DNA of 36,039 nucleotides, taken from the NCBI RefSeq assembly GCF_014654615.1, contig NZ_BNBB01000042.1, positions 1 to 36,039 on the forward strand, read 5' to 3'. Both the position numbers and the translations under genes were made by a program. Source of the DNA: Streptosporangium violaceochromogenes. Its GTDB lineage: Bacteria > Actinomycetota > Actinomycetes > Streptosporangiales > Streptosporangiaceae. Shown here in pieces: positions 1-5,899 of this stretch. The notes under the pieces are model-generated. The model saw only the letters and a program-made list of their open reading frames with translations, had not been told where the DNA came from and did no database searches. Positions within the stretch are counted from its first letter, which is position 1, and each line of letters begins with the position of its first letter.

Positions 1-1
1 C

Positions 2-589
2 AGCCCCCGGGTCGCGGAGGTCGCCCGGCTGCTCGCCGAGACCGCGGCCCGCATCGCCGCCCGCCGCGGCCCCCTGGCCGGGCTACTCACCGCAACCGAA
101 CTGGTGGCCGACCCCGGCGCCGGGGAGGAACCCGAGCCGGACGCCGTCGCCGTGGCGGCCGCCGCGGAGCCGGGCGACGACCGGATCCGGATCGCCTGGG
201 TAGGCGACTGCCGCGCCTACGCCCTGGAGGACGGCCGGCTCCGGCCCCTCACTGTCGATCACACCCTCGCCGAGCAGCTGGCCATGTGCGGCTACGACGG
301 CGAGATCACCCGGCGCGCGGCCCAATGGGTGCGCACCACCGTGGCCACCGCTGCGGTGGCCACGGTCGCGGAGGCTTGGACCGACGCCCCGCTGGTGCTG
401 CTCACCAGTGACGGCGTCCACGACCAGGTGTCGCACGACGAACTGGAGGCGCTGGTACGCACGCTCGCCGACGACCCCCAGGCCCTGGCCGACGCCCTCG
501 TGGCCGCCGCGGGGGCGGGGGAGGACGGATACAGGGACGACGCCACCGCGGTCGTCCTCAAGCGGCCGGGCTGCGACTCCGAGGACTGA
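2..589 (+). CDS. PP2C-family protein phosphatase, C-terminal part (5' end outside window)
   Basis: The frame is open from the left edge to a TGA at 587-589, so the N-terminus lies outside the window. Three PP2C landmarks are visible: WVGDCRAYAL (the metal-binding VGDSRAY motif, with Cys in place of the usual Ser), LLTSDGVHDQVS (the TSDGL/D metal-binding aspartate motif) and the closing DDATAVVLK (the DNxT-type motif, here DDAT). The family uses two Mg/Mn ions to dephosphorylate Ser/Thr residues and in actinomycetes often opposes Pkn-type kinases. No membrane segment is visible in the part present. It is followed 9 bp later by a small ORF. Partner kinases are not in the window. An internal GTG at 104 could be miscalled as the start, but the residues before it continue the fold. 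Confidence 0.85.
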   Translation, partial: SPRVAEVARLLAETAARIAARRGPLAGLLTATELVADPGAGEEPEPDAVAVAAAAEPGDDRIRIAWVGDCRAYALEDGRLRPLTVDHTLAEQLAMCGYDGEITRRAAQWVRTTVATAAVATVAEAWTDAPLVLLTSDGVHDQVSHDELEALVRTLADDPQALADALVAAAGAGEDGYRDDATAVVLKRPGCDSED

Positions 590-598
590 TAGAGGACC

Positions 599-727
599 AT
601 GCGCGATCCCGAGACGCACCACCCCGAGGCGTGCACCACCATCCACGTCGCCCTGCGCGACCTCGGCCTGGACGGTACGGCCAGCATGCCGCCGTCCGGG
701 GTAGAGCTAAGTCCGCCGATGCTGTAG
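599..727 (+). CDS. small hypothetical protein (42 aa)
   Basis: An ATG at 599 opens a 42-codon frame ending in TAG at 725-727, just 9 bp after the phosphatase stop. AGAGGA precedes the ATG closely (2-3 nt gap), which is short for a Shine-Dalgarno site. The peptide begins MRDPETHHPEACTTIHVALR and shows no domain I recognise. The close spacing suggests it is read with the phosphatase. It may be only a chance frame; the main support is position and spacing. Confidence 0.3.
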   Translation: MRDPETHHPEACTTIHVALRDLGLDGTASMPPSGVELSPPML

Positions 728-758
728 AACCTCCGCAGCTACTACTAAGGGGGAAACT

Positions 759-944
759 ATGGCAATGCAGGAAGAGCGGGAAGTTGCCTGCGGGAGATGC
801 GAAGGGTATGGCGAGCACGTAACCCCGACCTACGAGAGAACCATTCGCAGTATCTGCCCCAGGTGTCACGGTACAGGGGTGCTGCGGGCGTGGTACTCCA
901 CCGAGGACGGCCGGTCATGGACGCTCATGGAGCCACAACCGTAG
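759..944 (+). CDS. small DnaJ-type zinc-finger protein (61 aa)
   Basis: The ATG at 759 has a good ribosome site (AGGGGGAA, 4 nt gap). The protein carries CGRCEGYG near residue 11 and CPRCHGTG near residue 34: two CxxCxGxG knuckles as in the cysteine-rich domain of DnaJ, enough for one zinc site. No J domain is present. Such short stand-alone CxxCxGxG proteins are common in actinomycetes and phages and usually lack an assigned job; binding of a protein or nucleic acid partner is an inference. It is the last gene before a hairpin terminator at 981-1004. Confidence 0.65.
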   Translation: MAMQEEREVACGRCEGYGEHVTPTYERTIRSICPRCHGTGVLRAWYSTEDGRSWTLMEPQP

Positions 945-980
945 GCCACCTCAGCCGCTTGCTCCAGCAGCACGTACAAG

Positions 981-1004
981 GCCCACCGCTTTCGAGCGGC
1001 GGGC
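981..1004 (+). terminator. hairpin terminator after the zinc-finger gene
   Basis: Arms 981-990 and 995-1004 pair with one mismatch around a TTCG tetraloop, followed by a moderately T-rich run (CGTTGTGTTGT). It lies 36 bp after the stop of the upstream plus-strand gene and just before the convergent minus-strand gene ending at 1023, so it may serve both directions. The core CCGCTTTCGAGCGG recurs in the hairpin at 1598-1625. Confidence 0.6.
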
Positions 1005-1022
1005 CGTTGTGTTGTGCGGGCG

Positions 1023-1223
1023 TCAGCCGATGTAGCCCCGGCGGTGCCAGACCTCCGGCGAGCCGCCCGGCACGGGCTCGTAGACCGCGCGCCGCGCCTC
1101 ACCCGGGACGATCATGTACGCGCCCGGATCCTCCGTCACCGGCTGGTCGGGCAGGACCATGCCGTCGAGGGGGCCGCCATAGAGAGTCACCTGCTGCGTA
1201 TCCGTCATACGGCCAGCATCCAC
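1023..1223 (-). CDS. small GGPLDG-motif protein (66 aa)
   Basis: The frame ends at 1023. I place the start at GTG 1223 because GGGAGGGG sits about 8 nt upstream; an ATG at 1208 would give a 61-aa form without a good ribosome site. The visible signature is LYGGPLDG near the N-terminus followed by a short beta-rich stretch and a C-terminal VWHRRGY. Short proteins built on a GGPxDG turn are widespread in actinomycetes and their phages; no function is established. It is divergent from the gene at 1291 with a 67-bp gap that must hold both promoters. Confidence 0.55.
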   Translation of the reverse strand: MDAGRMTDTQQVTLYGGPLDGMVLPDQPVTEDPGAYMIVPGEARRAVYEPVPGGSPEVWHRRGYIG

Positions 1224-1290
1224 GAAGCCACCCCTCCCGCAGCGAGTGTTGGGACAATAGACGCATCCCGCTGGTAGAGGAGAAGCTCCA

Positions 1291-1581
1291 ATGGCCATAG
1301 ACGAGGCCGGCCAGCAGCGCCGCTACGACCTGACGGTCGACGGCCAGGCCGCCGGGACCGGAACGCTGCGCAAGCGCCGCAACCCGAGCAACGACGACCT
1401 CATCTACGAGCTCGCCGTCCGCGGGCGGCCCCCGATCCCCCTCACGGTCGACGACCACACCGCGCTGACCCGGCCCCGGCGCTCCCGGGGTCCGCAATGC
1501 GCCGGCTGCGGCGGGCCACTCGACAAGCACGGGCTCGACGGGCTCGACCTCGGCGAGAAGTACTGCTTCGACTGCACCTGA
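1291..1581 (+). CDS. hypothetical protein with C-terminal zinc ribbon (96 aa)
   Basis: The ATG at 1291 follows AGAGGAGAA by 6 nt. The N-terminal two thirds look like a small beta domain rich in charged residues (YDLTVDGQAAGTGTLRKRR). The C-terminus has CAGCGGPL and, 20 residues later, CFDC: a CxxC...CxxC zinc ribbon. I do not recognise a named family. The ribbon suggests binding to nucleic acid or a protein partner, but nothing else supports a specific role. A hairpin at 1598-1625 closes the unit. Confidence 0.65.
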   Translation: MAIDEAGQQRRYDLTVDGQAAGTGTLRKRRNPSNDDLIYELAVRGRPPIPLTVDDHTALTRPRRSRGPQCAGCGGPLDKHGLDGLDLGEKYCFDCT

Positions 1582-1597
1582 CCCCGCGCAGCGAAGA

Positions 1598-1625
1598 GGC
1601 CCGCCGCTTTCGAGCGGGTGGGGCC
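1598..1625 (+). terminator. hairpin terminator after the zinc-ribbon gene
   Basis: GC-rich arms pair around a TTCG loop with a small bulge, starting 17 bp after the stop codon at 1581. The core CCGCTTTCGAGCGG is shared with the hairpin at 981-1004. There is no clear T-tract, so the terminator reading rests on stem strength and position. Confidence 0.5.
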
Positions 1626-1660
1626 ACCCGGTCATAACCCCGGCGGCAGTTACCGAATCC

Positions 1661-1705
1661 CTGACAGTGCGCTATCCCTTACGTATCGTTCTCGATATAG
1701 GGATA
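1661..1705 (+). promoter_or_regulatory. promoter with overlapping inverted-repeat operator of the PadR operon
   Basis: CTGACA at 1661-1666 and TATCGT at 1684-1689 are spaced by 17 bp and fit -35 and -10 boxes. An inverted repeat, TATCCCT at 1673-1679 and AGGGATA at 1699-1705, straddles the -10 box and probable transcription start. A repressor bound here would block polymerase. The gene downstream encodes a PadR-type regulator, so autoregulation is the natural inference; the repeat is not the ATGT/ACAT half-site reported for some PadR proteins. Confidence 0.55.
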
Positions 1706-1719
1706 CCTGGAGGGAGACC

Positions 1720-2055
1720 ATGCCCGAACCACCACCGAAGATCCGCCTCACCACCACCACACGCCTCGTCCTCGACCTGTTCCTCACCACCAGCCCCGAC
1801 GACCCGCTATGGGGATACCGGATCACCGAGGAGACCGGGCTCGGCCCCGGTACCGTCTACCCGCTGCTGGAGCGCCTGGAGAAAGCGGGGTGGATCACCG
1901 GCTCCTGGGAGACCGGCCTGCCCGAAGACCGGCCGCGCCGCCGCCTCTACACTCTGTCCGGCACCGGCCGCCAGGAATACGCCGCACTACAAGCCGCCCG
2001 CGCCCGCAGGCGACTGCCGCGCTGGGGATGGGTCCCGGGAGGTGCCCGGCATTGA
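1720..2055 (+). CDS. PadR-family transcriptional regulator
   Basis: The ATG at 1720 has GGAGGGA 4-5 nt upstream, giving a 111-aa protein, the normal size for a short PadR-type regulator. The winged helix is plain at about residues 14-85: LVLDLFLTT, GYRITEETGLGPGTVYPLLE as the recognition region, LEKAGWITGSWE as the following helix and turn, and RRRLYTLSGTGRQEY as the wing. The family represses target promoters and commonly its own, often releasing DNA on binding a small molecule. The C-terminus is short and basic rather than a long dimerising helix. Its stop overlaps the TTG start of the membrane protein gene by 3 nt, so the two are translationally coupled, which suggests the regulator controls that membrane protein. 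An inverted repeat at 1673-1705 is the likely operator. Confidence 0.85.
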   Translation: MPEPPPKIRLTTTTRLVLDLFLTTSPDDPLWGYRITEETGLGPGTVYPLLERLEKAGWITGSWETGLPEDRPRRRLYTLSGTGRQEYAALQAARARRRLPRWGWVPGGARH

Positions 2056-2813
2056 GGGATAAGTCCCGCATTTCCGCACCACAGCCCCCTAATGACCGCT
2101 CCACCGACGTTAAAAGCGTCGCCAACATCAGTATCGCCGTCAGCAACGTCGGCAGCATCATCGTCGGCGCTATCACCCTCGTCATCGTGGCCGTCGGTCG
2201 CGCCGTCGTCGGCGACAGCGTCATCAGCGTCGGCGTCAGCGACGGCGTCCCCAGCGTCAGCATCGGCTTCGTCGGCGAGGTCGTCGTCGCCGCCGCCGCC
2301 GTCGGCGTCGGCGTCGGCGGCAGCATCATCGTCAACTCTGTCGCCTTCATGACCTTCATTGGCAACGCTGTTAGGGGCGTCTCACGACTTCGCCTCACTC
2401 TGCGGCAGACGAGGGTTGCCGCCCCACTCGCCGTGGCCGTGTGGATCGGAGGCCGAAGCCGGAGATGGCAGGCCGAGCCCTGGGAGGTCGACCTCACAAC
2501 GAGCCCCCGGCCGATCCGCTACAGCCTCGGCCTGGTGGTCGCCGCCACACGGATGCGCCTGTACGACCTCGGCGGACTGCTGGTGAAGGTCGCGCGCTGG
2601 GTGCTGGCCTCCAACCGGCGCACCTGGTGGCCGCTCGGCACCCTGCTGACCCTCGCCGCGTTGAACATCCACCTGTCACAGGGATGGGGATCGGCGTTCT
2701 ACACGCTGCCGGGCATCGTCGGCTTTCACCTCGGGGTGGAGTGGCTCCGCCACCGATGGGGCATCGAGGTGAAACCCAAGCCCTCCGCCAGCGATCTCGG
2801 CAGGGATCAGTAG
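2052..2813 (+). CDS. membrane protein coupled to the PadR regulator
   Basis: I place the start at TTG 2052, inside the PadR stop (TTGA), with GGGAGGT about 9 nt upstream; this gives 253 aa. Residues about 20-105 are strongly hydrophobic and of low complexity, with runs of Val, Ile, Ala, Gly and Ser in short repeating steps (for example VAVGRAVVGDSVISVGVSDG). A second hydrophobic stretch lies near residues 195-225 (WWPLGTLLTLAALNIHLSQG and beyond). The middle is basic and soluble. No known family recognised. The DNA under the hydrophobic part is dominated by GTCGNCG-like steps, and another frame there reads as Ser/Ala-rich, so the exact reading frame in 2090-2360 deserves checking; the part after about 2400 looks like ordinary coding sequence. 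Confidence 0.5.
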   Translation: MRDKSRISAPQPPNDRSTDVKSVANISIAVSNVGSIIVGAITLVIVAVGRAVVGDSVISVGVSDGVPSVSIGFVGEVVVAAAAVGVGVGGSIIVNSVAFMTFIGNAVRGVSRLRLTLRQTRVAAPLAVAVWIGGRSRRWQAEPWEVDLTTSPRPIRYSLGLVVAATRMRLYDLGGLLVKVARWVLASNRRTWWPLGTLLTLAALNIHLSQGWGSAFYTLPGIVGFHLGVEWLRHRWGIEVKPKPSASDLGRDQ

Positions 2814-2836
2814 GAGCGTTCTGCCCCCGGCGGAGG

Positions 2837-2910
2837 CAGCTTCCACGGGCAAGGAAGCTGACTTCACGATCATGAGAAATCAGCCCCCGCCCTTCCTCGG
2901 CGGGGGCTTT
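2837..2910 (+). terminator. tandem hairpins ending the PadR operon
   Basis: A perfect 8-bp hairpin (CAGCTTCC at 2837-2844 with GGAAGCTG at 2853-2860) is followed by a strong one (AGCCCCCGCC at 2882-2891 with GGCGGGGGCT at 2899-2908) and a short T-run. The second is a standard intrinsic terminator; the first may be an additional structure in the 3' untranslated region. Confidence 0.75.
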
Positions 2911-2991
2911 GCGCTGTCCAGATCAGGCCAGGCGGGCAACCACCCACCGTCACCGGCTGTCCCCTATGCGTCTCAACTCTCAGGAGGAGTC

Positions 2992-3255
2992 GTGCGTATC
3001 CGGTCCATGCTCTCCGCTGCGGCCCTGGCCGGCGGCCTGCTCATCGCACCGGCCGCGGTCGCCGGAGCTGACGCGTCCACCGCCGTCGCCGCGGTCTGCC
3101 AGTACCGGCAGTCCGGCAACCACTGGGTGTGCATCACCCCGGGTGCGTACTGCCCAGGCGCCGCACACGGCAAGTACGGGTACGCCAAGACCACCAACCG
3201 GCGGTACCGGTGCAGCGTTTACAGCAACGGCCAATGGCGGTGGAAGCGCAGCTGA
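2992..3255 (+). CDS. small secreted cysteine-rich protein (87 aa)
   Basis: The GTG at 2992 follows CAGGAGGAG by about 3-5 nt. The N-terminus MRIRSMLSAAALAGGLLIAP followed by AAVAGADA is a typical Sec signal peptide with cleavage expected near residue 27. The mature part is about 60 residues with four cysteines (AVCQY, WVCIT, AYCPG, YRCSV), which could form two disulfides, and is rich in Tyr, Trp and basic residues. I recognise no family; it resembles small exported proteins of actinomycetes. It stands alone between two terminators and is convergent with an SH3-like secreted protein. Confidence 0.7.
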   Translation: MRIRSMLSAAALAGGLLIAPAAVAGADASTAVAAVCQYRQSGNHWVCITPGAYCPGAAHGKYGYAKTTNRRYRCSVYSNGQWRWKRS

Positions 3256-3272
3256 TCCTGCGCAGAACGAAA

Positions 3273-3299
3273 AGCCCCTGCCCGAAATGGGCAGGGGCT
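3273..3299. terminator. bidirectional terminator between two convergent secreted-protein genes
   Basis: AGCCCCTGCCC at 3273-3283 pairs perfectly with GGGCAGGGGCT at 3289-3299 (11 bp, 5-nt loop). AAAA precedes it and TT follows, so it can work on both strands, serving the genes ending at 3255 (plus) and 3323 (minus). Confidence 0.85.
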
Positions 3300-3322
3300 T
3301 CGCTATTCACACCATGACGCCA

Positions 3323-3604
3323 TTAGTGGCAGTTTTTCAGCTGCCAGCCAGGAGCATAGCCGTCGGCGCGGCCCCTCCCGTGACCGTAGGCCCAGCCACT
3401 GGAGGTCCACCAGTAGGCGCGGAAGCTTCCCCCCTTAGGGATCGTGTAGAGCACCGACCCCCAGGGAGAGGAGCGAACCCAGGTGTTCTCGGTGACGGTG
3501 CACAGGCTGTCCGCGTGCGCCGGGGTAACCCCGATCAGGGTCGCCGCGACGGCGCCGGCGGCGAGGAGCGTAGCAACACGCTTCTTGGTGATTCCGATGG
3601 TCAA
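3323..3604 (-). CDS. secreted SH3-like domain protein (93 aa)
   Basis: I place the start at TTG 3604, 6 nt after AAGGAGA; the frame continues upstream without a better site. MTIGITKKRVATLLAAGAVA followed by a hydrophobic run ending in PAHADS is a signal peptide cleaved after AHA near residue 31. The mature 60 residues read as a bacterial SH3 fold: TENTWVRSSPWGSVLYTIPK matches the usual (L)NVRSGPSTSSPVIGTLPKG strand pattern, followed by WTSSGWAYGHG. One cysteine stands at each end of the domain (SLCTV and KNCH), likely a disulfide tying the termini. SH3b domains usually bind peptidoglycan or peptides at the cell surface; this one has no catalytic domain. A role in envelope binding is inferred. 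Confidence 0.75.
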   Translation of the reverse strand: MTIGITKKRVATLLAAGAVAATLIGVTPAHADSLCTVTENTWVRSSPWGSVLYTIPKGGSFRAYWWTSSGWAYGHGRGRADGYAPGWQLKNCH

Positions 3605-3698
3605 GGTAATTCTCCTTGAACAGTCCTGCGGGGACTGCAACCAGGGCTAAATGAACCTTTCGCTCCGAATGGTACGGAGACGTGATCACCGATCCAAG

Positions 3699-3833
3699 CT
3701 ATGGAACTGTCCAGAATTGGCCACTAATGCCCTTGACCAATCTCGGGGCGGGCGCCTCCCGCACCCGGGCGTCCACCTCCCAGTAGGCGCGCTGCGCCTC
3801 CACCAGGTCGGACGGGAATTCGTCGTCGGTCAT
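3699..3833 (-). CDS. small hypothetical protein (44 aa)
   Basis: An ATG at 3833 preceded by a G-rich stretch (GGGGGGCTC) opens a 44-codon frame beginning MTDDEFPSDLVEAQRAYWEV. The pattern of acidic residues followed by DLVEAQRAYWEVDARV, an amphipathic helix with Tyr-Trp, resembles short actinomycete proteins annotated as hypothetical that carry an LQRAWYEAD-like helix. No function is known to me. It is isolated, with terminators on both sides. Confidence 0.5.
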   Translation of the reverse strand: MTDDEFPSDLVEAQRAYWEVDARVREAPAPRLVKGISGQFWTVP

Positions 3834-4038
3834 GAGCCCCCCGGACGGTCCACTTTGGAGCGATATTACGAGGCGGCCCACAACGGCCGAAAAGTGGCCG
3901 ATCCGCCCCGAAAGGACGAAAAGCAGACGGCGAGCGTCTGGGGATGGCTCGGAGAACACCCTGGGCCCCCTGCTCCGTCAACCAAGGGGATAGGAGGCCA
4001 GCCCGGACGGACTGCCCTGGACTCCGGAAAACACGAAA
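3834..4038. other. intergenic stretch without a supported gene
   Basis: Together with the following hairpins this makes a gap of about 375 bp up to 4208. Open frames exist on both strands but have poor codon pattern and no ribosome site. The promoter of the 44-aa gene should lie near 3834-3900. Nothing else is recognised. Confidence 0.5.
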
Positions 4039-4074
4039 GCGCCCCGCCGCCCTCTTCGGAGGGCGGCGGGGCGC
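4039..4074 (-). terminator. 16-bp perfect hairpin with TTCG loop
   Basis: Arms 4039-4054 and 4059-4074 are fully complementary around TTCG. On the minus strand it is followed by TTTCGTGTTTTCC, a usable U-rich tract, so it most likely stops transcripts from the collagen-like gene. Confidence 0.75.
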
Positions 4075-4168
4075 CGTAGCGGGATCACGGTCGGCGGCAG
4101 CACGTCCGAGATCCCGCCCGCCCAGTATGCCCGATCAGCACCTCTCGGCGGCGGGACGACGGCCTATA

Positions 4169-4194
4169 CCGCCCCACCCTCACAGGTGGGCGGG
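4169..4194. terminator. GC-rich hairpin directly after the collagen-like gene
   Basis: CCGCCCCACC at 4169-4178 pairs with GGTGGGCGG at 4185-4193 with one bulged base. It begins 15 bp beyond the stop of the minus-strand gene. There is no U-tract on either side, so it may be an auxiliary 3' structure to the stronger hairpin at 4039-4074. Confidence 0.4.
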
Positions 4195-4208
4195 GCCTTC
4201 ACACCGCC

Positions 4209-4766
4209 TCACTGCGGCATCGTCGGCGTAGACGGAGTGGGGGTCGGAGTCGGCTCCGACGGCGGGGCGCCCTTCGAGCAGTTGGCCCACTCCAGCACCG
4301 CCGGGTCCGTCGAGACGTTGCGGCAGGTGATCTGCCCCTTGACGCCCGGAATCCCGAAGATCTTCAGGTCGAACGTCTGGTACTTGATCGCCGTTGCGTC
4401 CTTGCCGGGGGCGCCGGCCGCGCCGGTGTCGCCCTTCTCACCCGGCCGACCGTCCACGCCGTTCTTGCCGGGGTCACCCTTCGGCCCCTGCACCCCGGTA
4501 AGACCGCGCTCCCCCGGCTCTCCCTGCGGGCCGCGCTCCCCGCGCGGCCCCTGAGAGGCGATGCCCTGCTGAGCCTCCTGAATGGTCAGGGCCCGCTCGG
4601 TCTTCGGGTTGCACGTCTTCAGCGCGCGAACGACCTTGGTGACCTTGTGAACACAGAACACCTGACCCGCGGCCGCCGTCTGCGCGGCCGAGGCGGTGGC
4701 CACACTGGACAGGCCGACCGCGAGCACAGCGGTGGCCAGGATCGCGGCGGGCGTCTTCAATCGCAT
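4209..4766 (-). CDS. secreted collagen-like (Gly-X-Y) repeat protein (185 aa)
   Basis: The start is ATG 4766 with GGAG 9 nt upstream. MRLKTPAAILATAVLAVGLS followed by SVATASA is a signal peptide. Residues about 38-60 hold FCVHKVTKVVRAL...C, a two-cysteine N-terminal module like the CVNKKTGALR...C module that precedes collagen repeats in other actinomycete proteins. About 17 Gly-X-Y triplets follow (GPRGERGPQGEPGERGLTGV and on to GAAGAPGKDA), enough for a short triple helix. After this come a beta-type domain with two Cys (ITCRN and WANCSKG) and a Pro/Thr-rich C-terminal tail (PTPTPTPSTPTMPQ). No LPXTG anchor is seen. Collagen-like proteins act in surface display, adhesion and as phage fibre stalks; here the signal peptide argues for secretion by the cell rather than virion assembly. 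Confidence 0.85.
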   Translation of the reverse strand: MRLKTPAAILATAVLAVGLSSVATASAAQTAAAGQVFCVHKVTKVVRALKTCNPKTERALTIQEAQQGIASQGPRGERGPQGEPGERGLTGVQGPKGDPGKNGVDGRPGEKGDTGAAGAPGKDATAIKYQTFDLKIFGIPGVKGQITCRNVSTDPAVLEWANCSKGAPPSEPTPTPTPSTPTMPQ

Positions 4767-4930
4767 GAGGTGAGACTCCAGAGAAGGGAGGACTATGACG
4801 TGATCAGCGTGGCAGGTAGGAACGGTCCACACGACTCATATGAGGGCGTGTGACCCAAAAGAGACACGCCCGCCGAAGAAGACGACGGGGCGCGATGTTG
4901 AGTAGTTCCAATCGCCGCCGCATCAGGTGC

Positions 4931-5218
4931 TCAAAGCCCCGGGTGGCAGGCGTACCCGCACTCGTGCTCCCCGACGTACGTCAGGCAGTCGCCGTTGCAG
5001 CCGTGGGCGCAGTCGGAGGGATCGTCGCCGGGCGCCGGCAGCTCCCCCTCGGGCAGCAGAGACCGGGCGAACTCCCGCTGCTCCGCCCGCTTCCGCCGCC
5101 GGGTGCTGCTGGCCGCCCCCGCGCAGTCAGGCCCGTACATACGGCGGGTCCGGCGCCACCCCTCCCGCGCACCGGGACAGCAGCCCGGAGTCTGGAAACG
5201 GCCCAGCATCCGAGCCAC
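4931..5218 (-). CDS. cysteine-rich small protein with CAHGCNGDC motif (95 aa)
   Basis: I choose GTG 5218 because GGGAGG lies 4 nt upstream; ATG 5209 is three codons later but too far from it. The C-terminal third is distinctive: DPSDCAHGCNGDC, then ECGYACHPGL, a Cys/His cluster resembling the CxHGCNGDC ending of short actinomycete proteins of unknown function. The centre is basic (SSTRRRKRAEQREFARSLLP). The clustered cysteines suggest a metal site or disulfides; there is no signal peptide. It follows the HicB-like gene on the same strand after a terminator. Three CAGTTGC copies just upstream may regulate it. Confidence 0.55.
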   Translation of the reverse strand: MARMLGRFQTPGCCPGAREGWRRTRRMYGPDCAGAASSTRRRKRAEQREFARSLLPEGELPAPGDDPSDCAHGCNGDCLTYVGEHECGYACHPGL

Positions 5219-5227
5219 CGCACCTCC

Positions 5228-5270
5228 CAGTTGCTGCCAGTTGCCGCCACTCTGGCAGTTGCGGCAGCAA
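5228..5270 (-). promoter_or_regulatory. CAGTTGC triplet and nested inverted repeats upstream of the Cys-rich gene
   Basis: CAGTTGC occurs at 5228-5234, 5238-5244 and 5256-5262. In addition TTGCTGCC (5231-5238) pairs with GGCAGCAA (5263-5270) and TGCCAG (5235-5240) with CTGGCA (5252-5257). The cluster starts within 10 bp of the proposed GTG start on the minus strand. A protein-binding or mRNA-structure role is inferred. Confidence 0.35.
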
Positions 5271-5271
5271 A

Positions 5272-5299
5272 GTGCCCCCACCCGTTCGGATGGGGGCAC
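5272..5299 (-). terminator. terminator after the HicB-like gene
   Basis: GTGCCCCCA (5272-5280) pairs perfectly with TGGGGGCAC (5291-5299). On the minus strand it is followed by TTTGC. It lies 60 bp beyond the stop of the HicB-like gene. Confidence 0.65.
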
Positions 5300-5359
5300 C
5301 GTTTCAGCGTTTAGTAGGCGTGAGCCGTGCTGACAGACCTGTGTCCGGGTAACCAGAGC

Positions 5360-5821
5360 TTACTTGGTGGCGCGAGGGGCGATCTGTGAGATGCGCTGGT
5401 GAGAGAAGCCCAGCGCGCTGCCGATGTCGCGGCTGGTCCAGCCCTGGTCCATGAGCGTGCGAATAGCGCCGTAGACGGCATCCCGCTCGGCCTGTTCGGC
5501 GTGGGCGCGTGCGGCACGCGCGGCGGAGACGGCTTTCACGGCAGCCTCTGCCTGCGGATCGGCGGGGATGAATTGAAACGAGACAACCTCAGTGCTGAGG
5601 CCCAGCAGATCGTAGACGCACTCAATGACGTTGTCCCGGGTTTCCTTCCAGGTCGCGCCCTGACCCCGTACGGCGTGGCCGTCTGGCAGGTCGTGGACGG
5701 TGGCGGTCCAGTTCTTGCCGGTCCGGGTGACGGTGACGCGATAGGTGGTCTCGTCGATTTCAATTTGATCGGAATCTTCGGGGATGTCGTCCTGATCGAA
5801 GACCGATTCGGCGTAGGTCAT
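5360..5821 (-). CDS. HicB-like protein with C-terminal helix-turn-helix (153 aa)
   Basis: ATG 5821 has a weak AAGG before it. Residues about 25-75 (YRVTVTRTGKNWTATVHDLP, then HAVRGQGATWKETRDNVIEC) show the beta-beta-alpha pattern of HicB antitoxins, whose fold is a degraded partner of the HicA RNase. After a charged helix (AAVKAVSAARAARAHAEQAE), residues about 120-148 form a helix-turn-helix, MDQGWTSRDIGSALGFSHQR, like sigma region 4 or a resolvase-type HTH, which would bind DNA. No HicA-sized gene with the dsRBD-like motif is next to it on either side. It may be an orphan antitoxin or a phage/host regulator that borrowed the HicB fold. An inverted-repeat cluster upstream (5844-5880) fits autoregulation. 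Confidence 0.7.
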   Translation of the reverse strand: MTYAESVFDQDDIPEDSDQIEIDETTYRVTVTRTGKNWTATVHDLPDGHAVRGQGATWKETRDNVIECVYDLLGLSTEVVSFQFIPADPQAEAAVKAVSAARAARAHAEQAERDAVYGAIRTLMDQGWTSRDIGSALGFSHQRISQIAPRATK

Positions 5822-5843
5822 AGCCTTGACTCTAACGGAAACT

Positions 5844-5880
5844 GCTAGCCTAGTAGCCTTTTTGTGGCTAGATTCCTAGC
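5844..5880 (-). promoter_or_regulatory. clustered CTAG-type inverted repeats upstream of the HicB-like gene
   Basis: GCTAGCC, TAGTAGCC, GTGGCTAG and TTCCTAGC occur in 37 bp, with TAGCC and GGCTA facing each other around TTTTT. The cluster is 23 bp before the ATG on the minus strand and sits between this gene and the holin-like gene end. It is AT-richer than its surroundings, as expected for a promoter/operator. Confidence 0.4.
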
Positions 5881-5899
5881 ACACATCGGCAGCACCGCC

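Noticed and set aside
2092..2352. Alternative Ser/Ala-rich frame (ATG 2092) inside the membrane protein region
   Set aside because: It ends within the repetitive DNA and lacks a ribosome site; the coupled TTG frame continues into normal coding sequence. Kept as a caution rather than a gene.
3651..4231. Plus-strand open frames over the intergenic stretch
   Set aside because: Poor codon pattern, cross two terminator hairpins, no ribosome site.
5311..5821. A HicA partner toxin next to the HicB-like gene
   Set aside because: I looked on both strands beside the gene; neither neighbour has the HicA size or its GSH-type motif.
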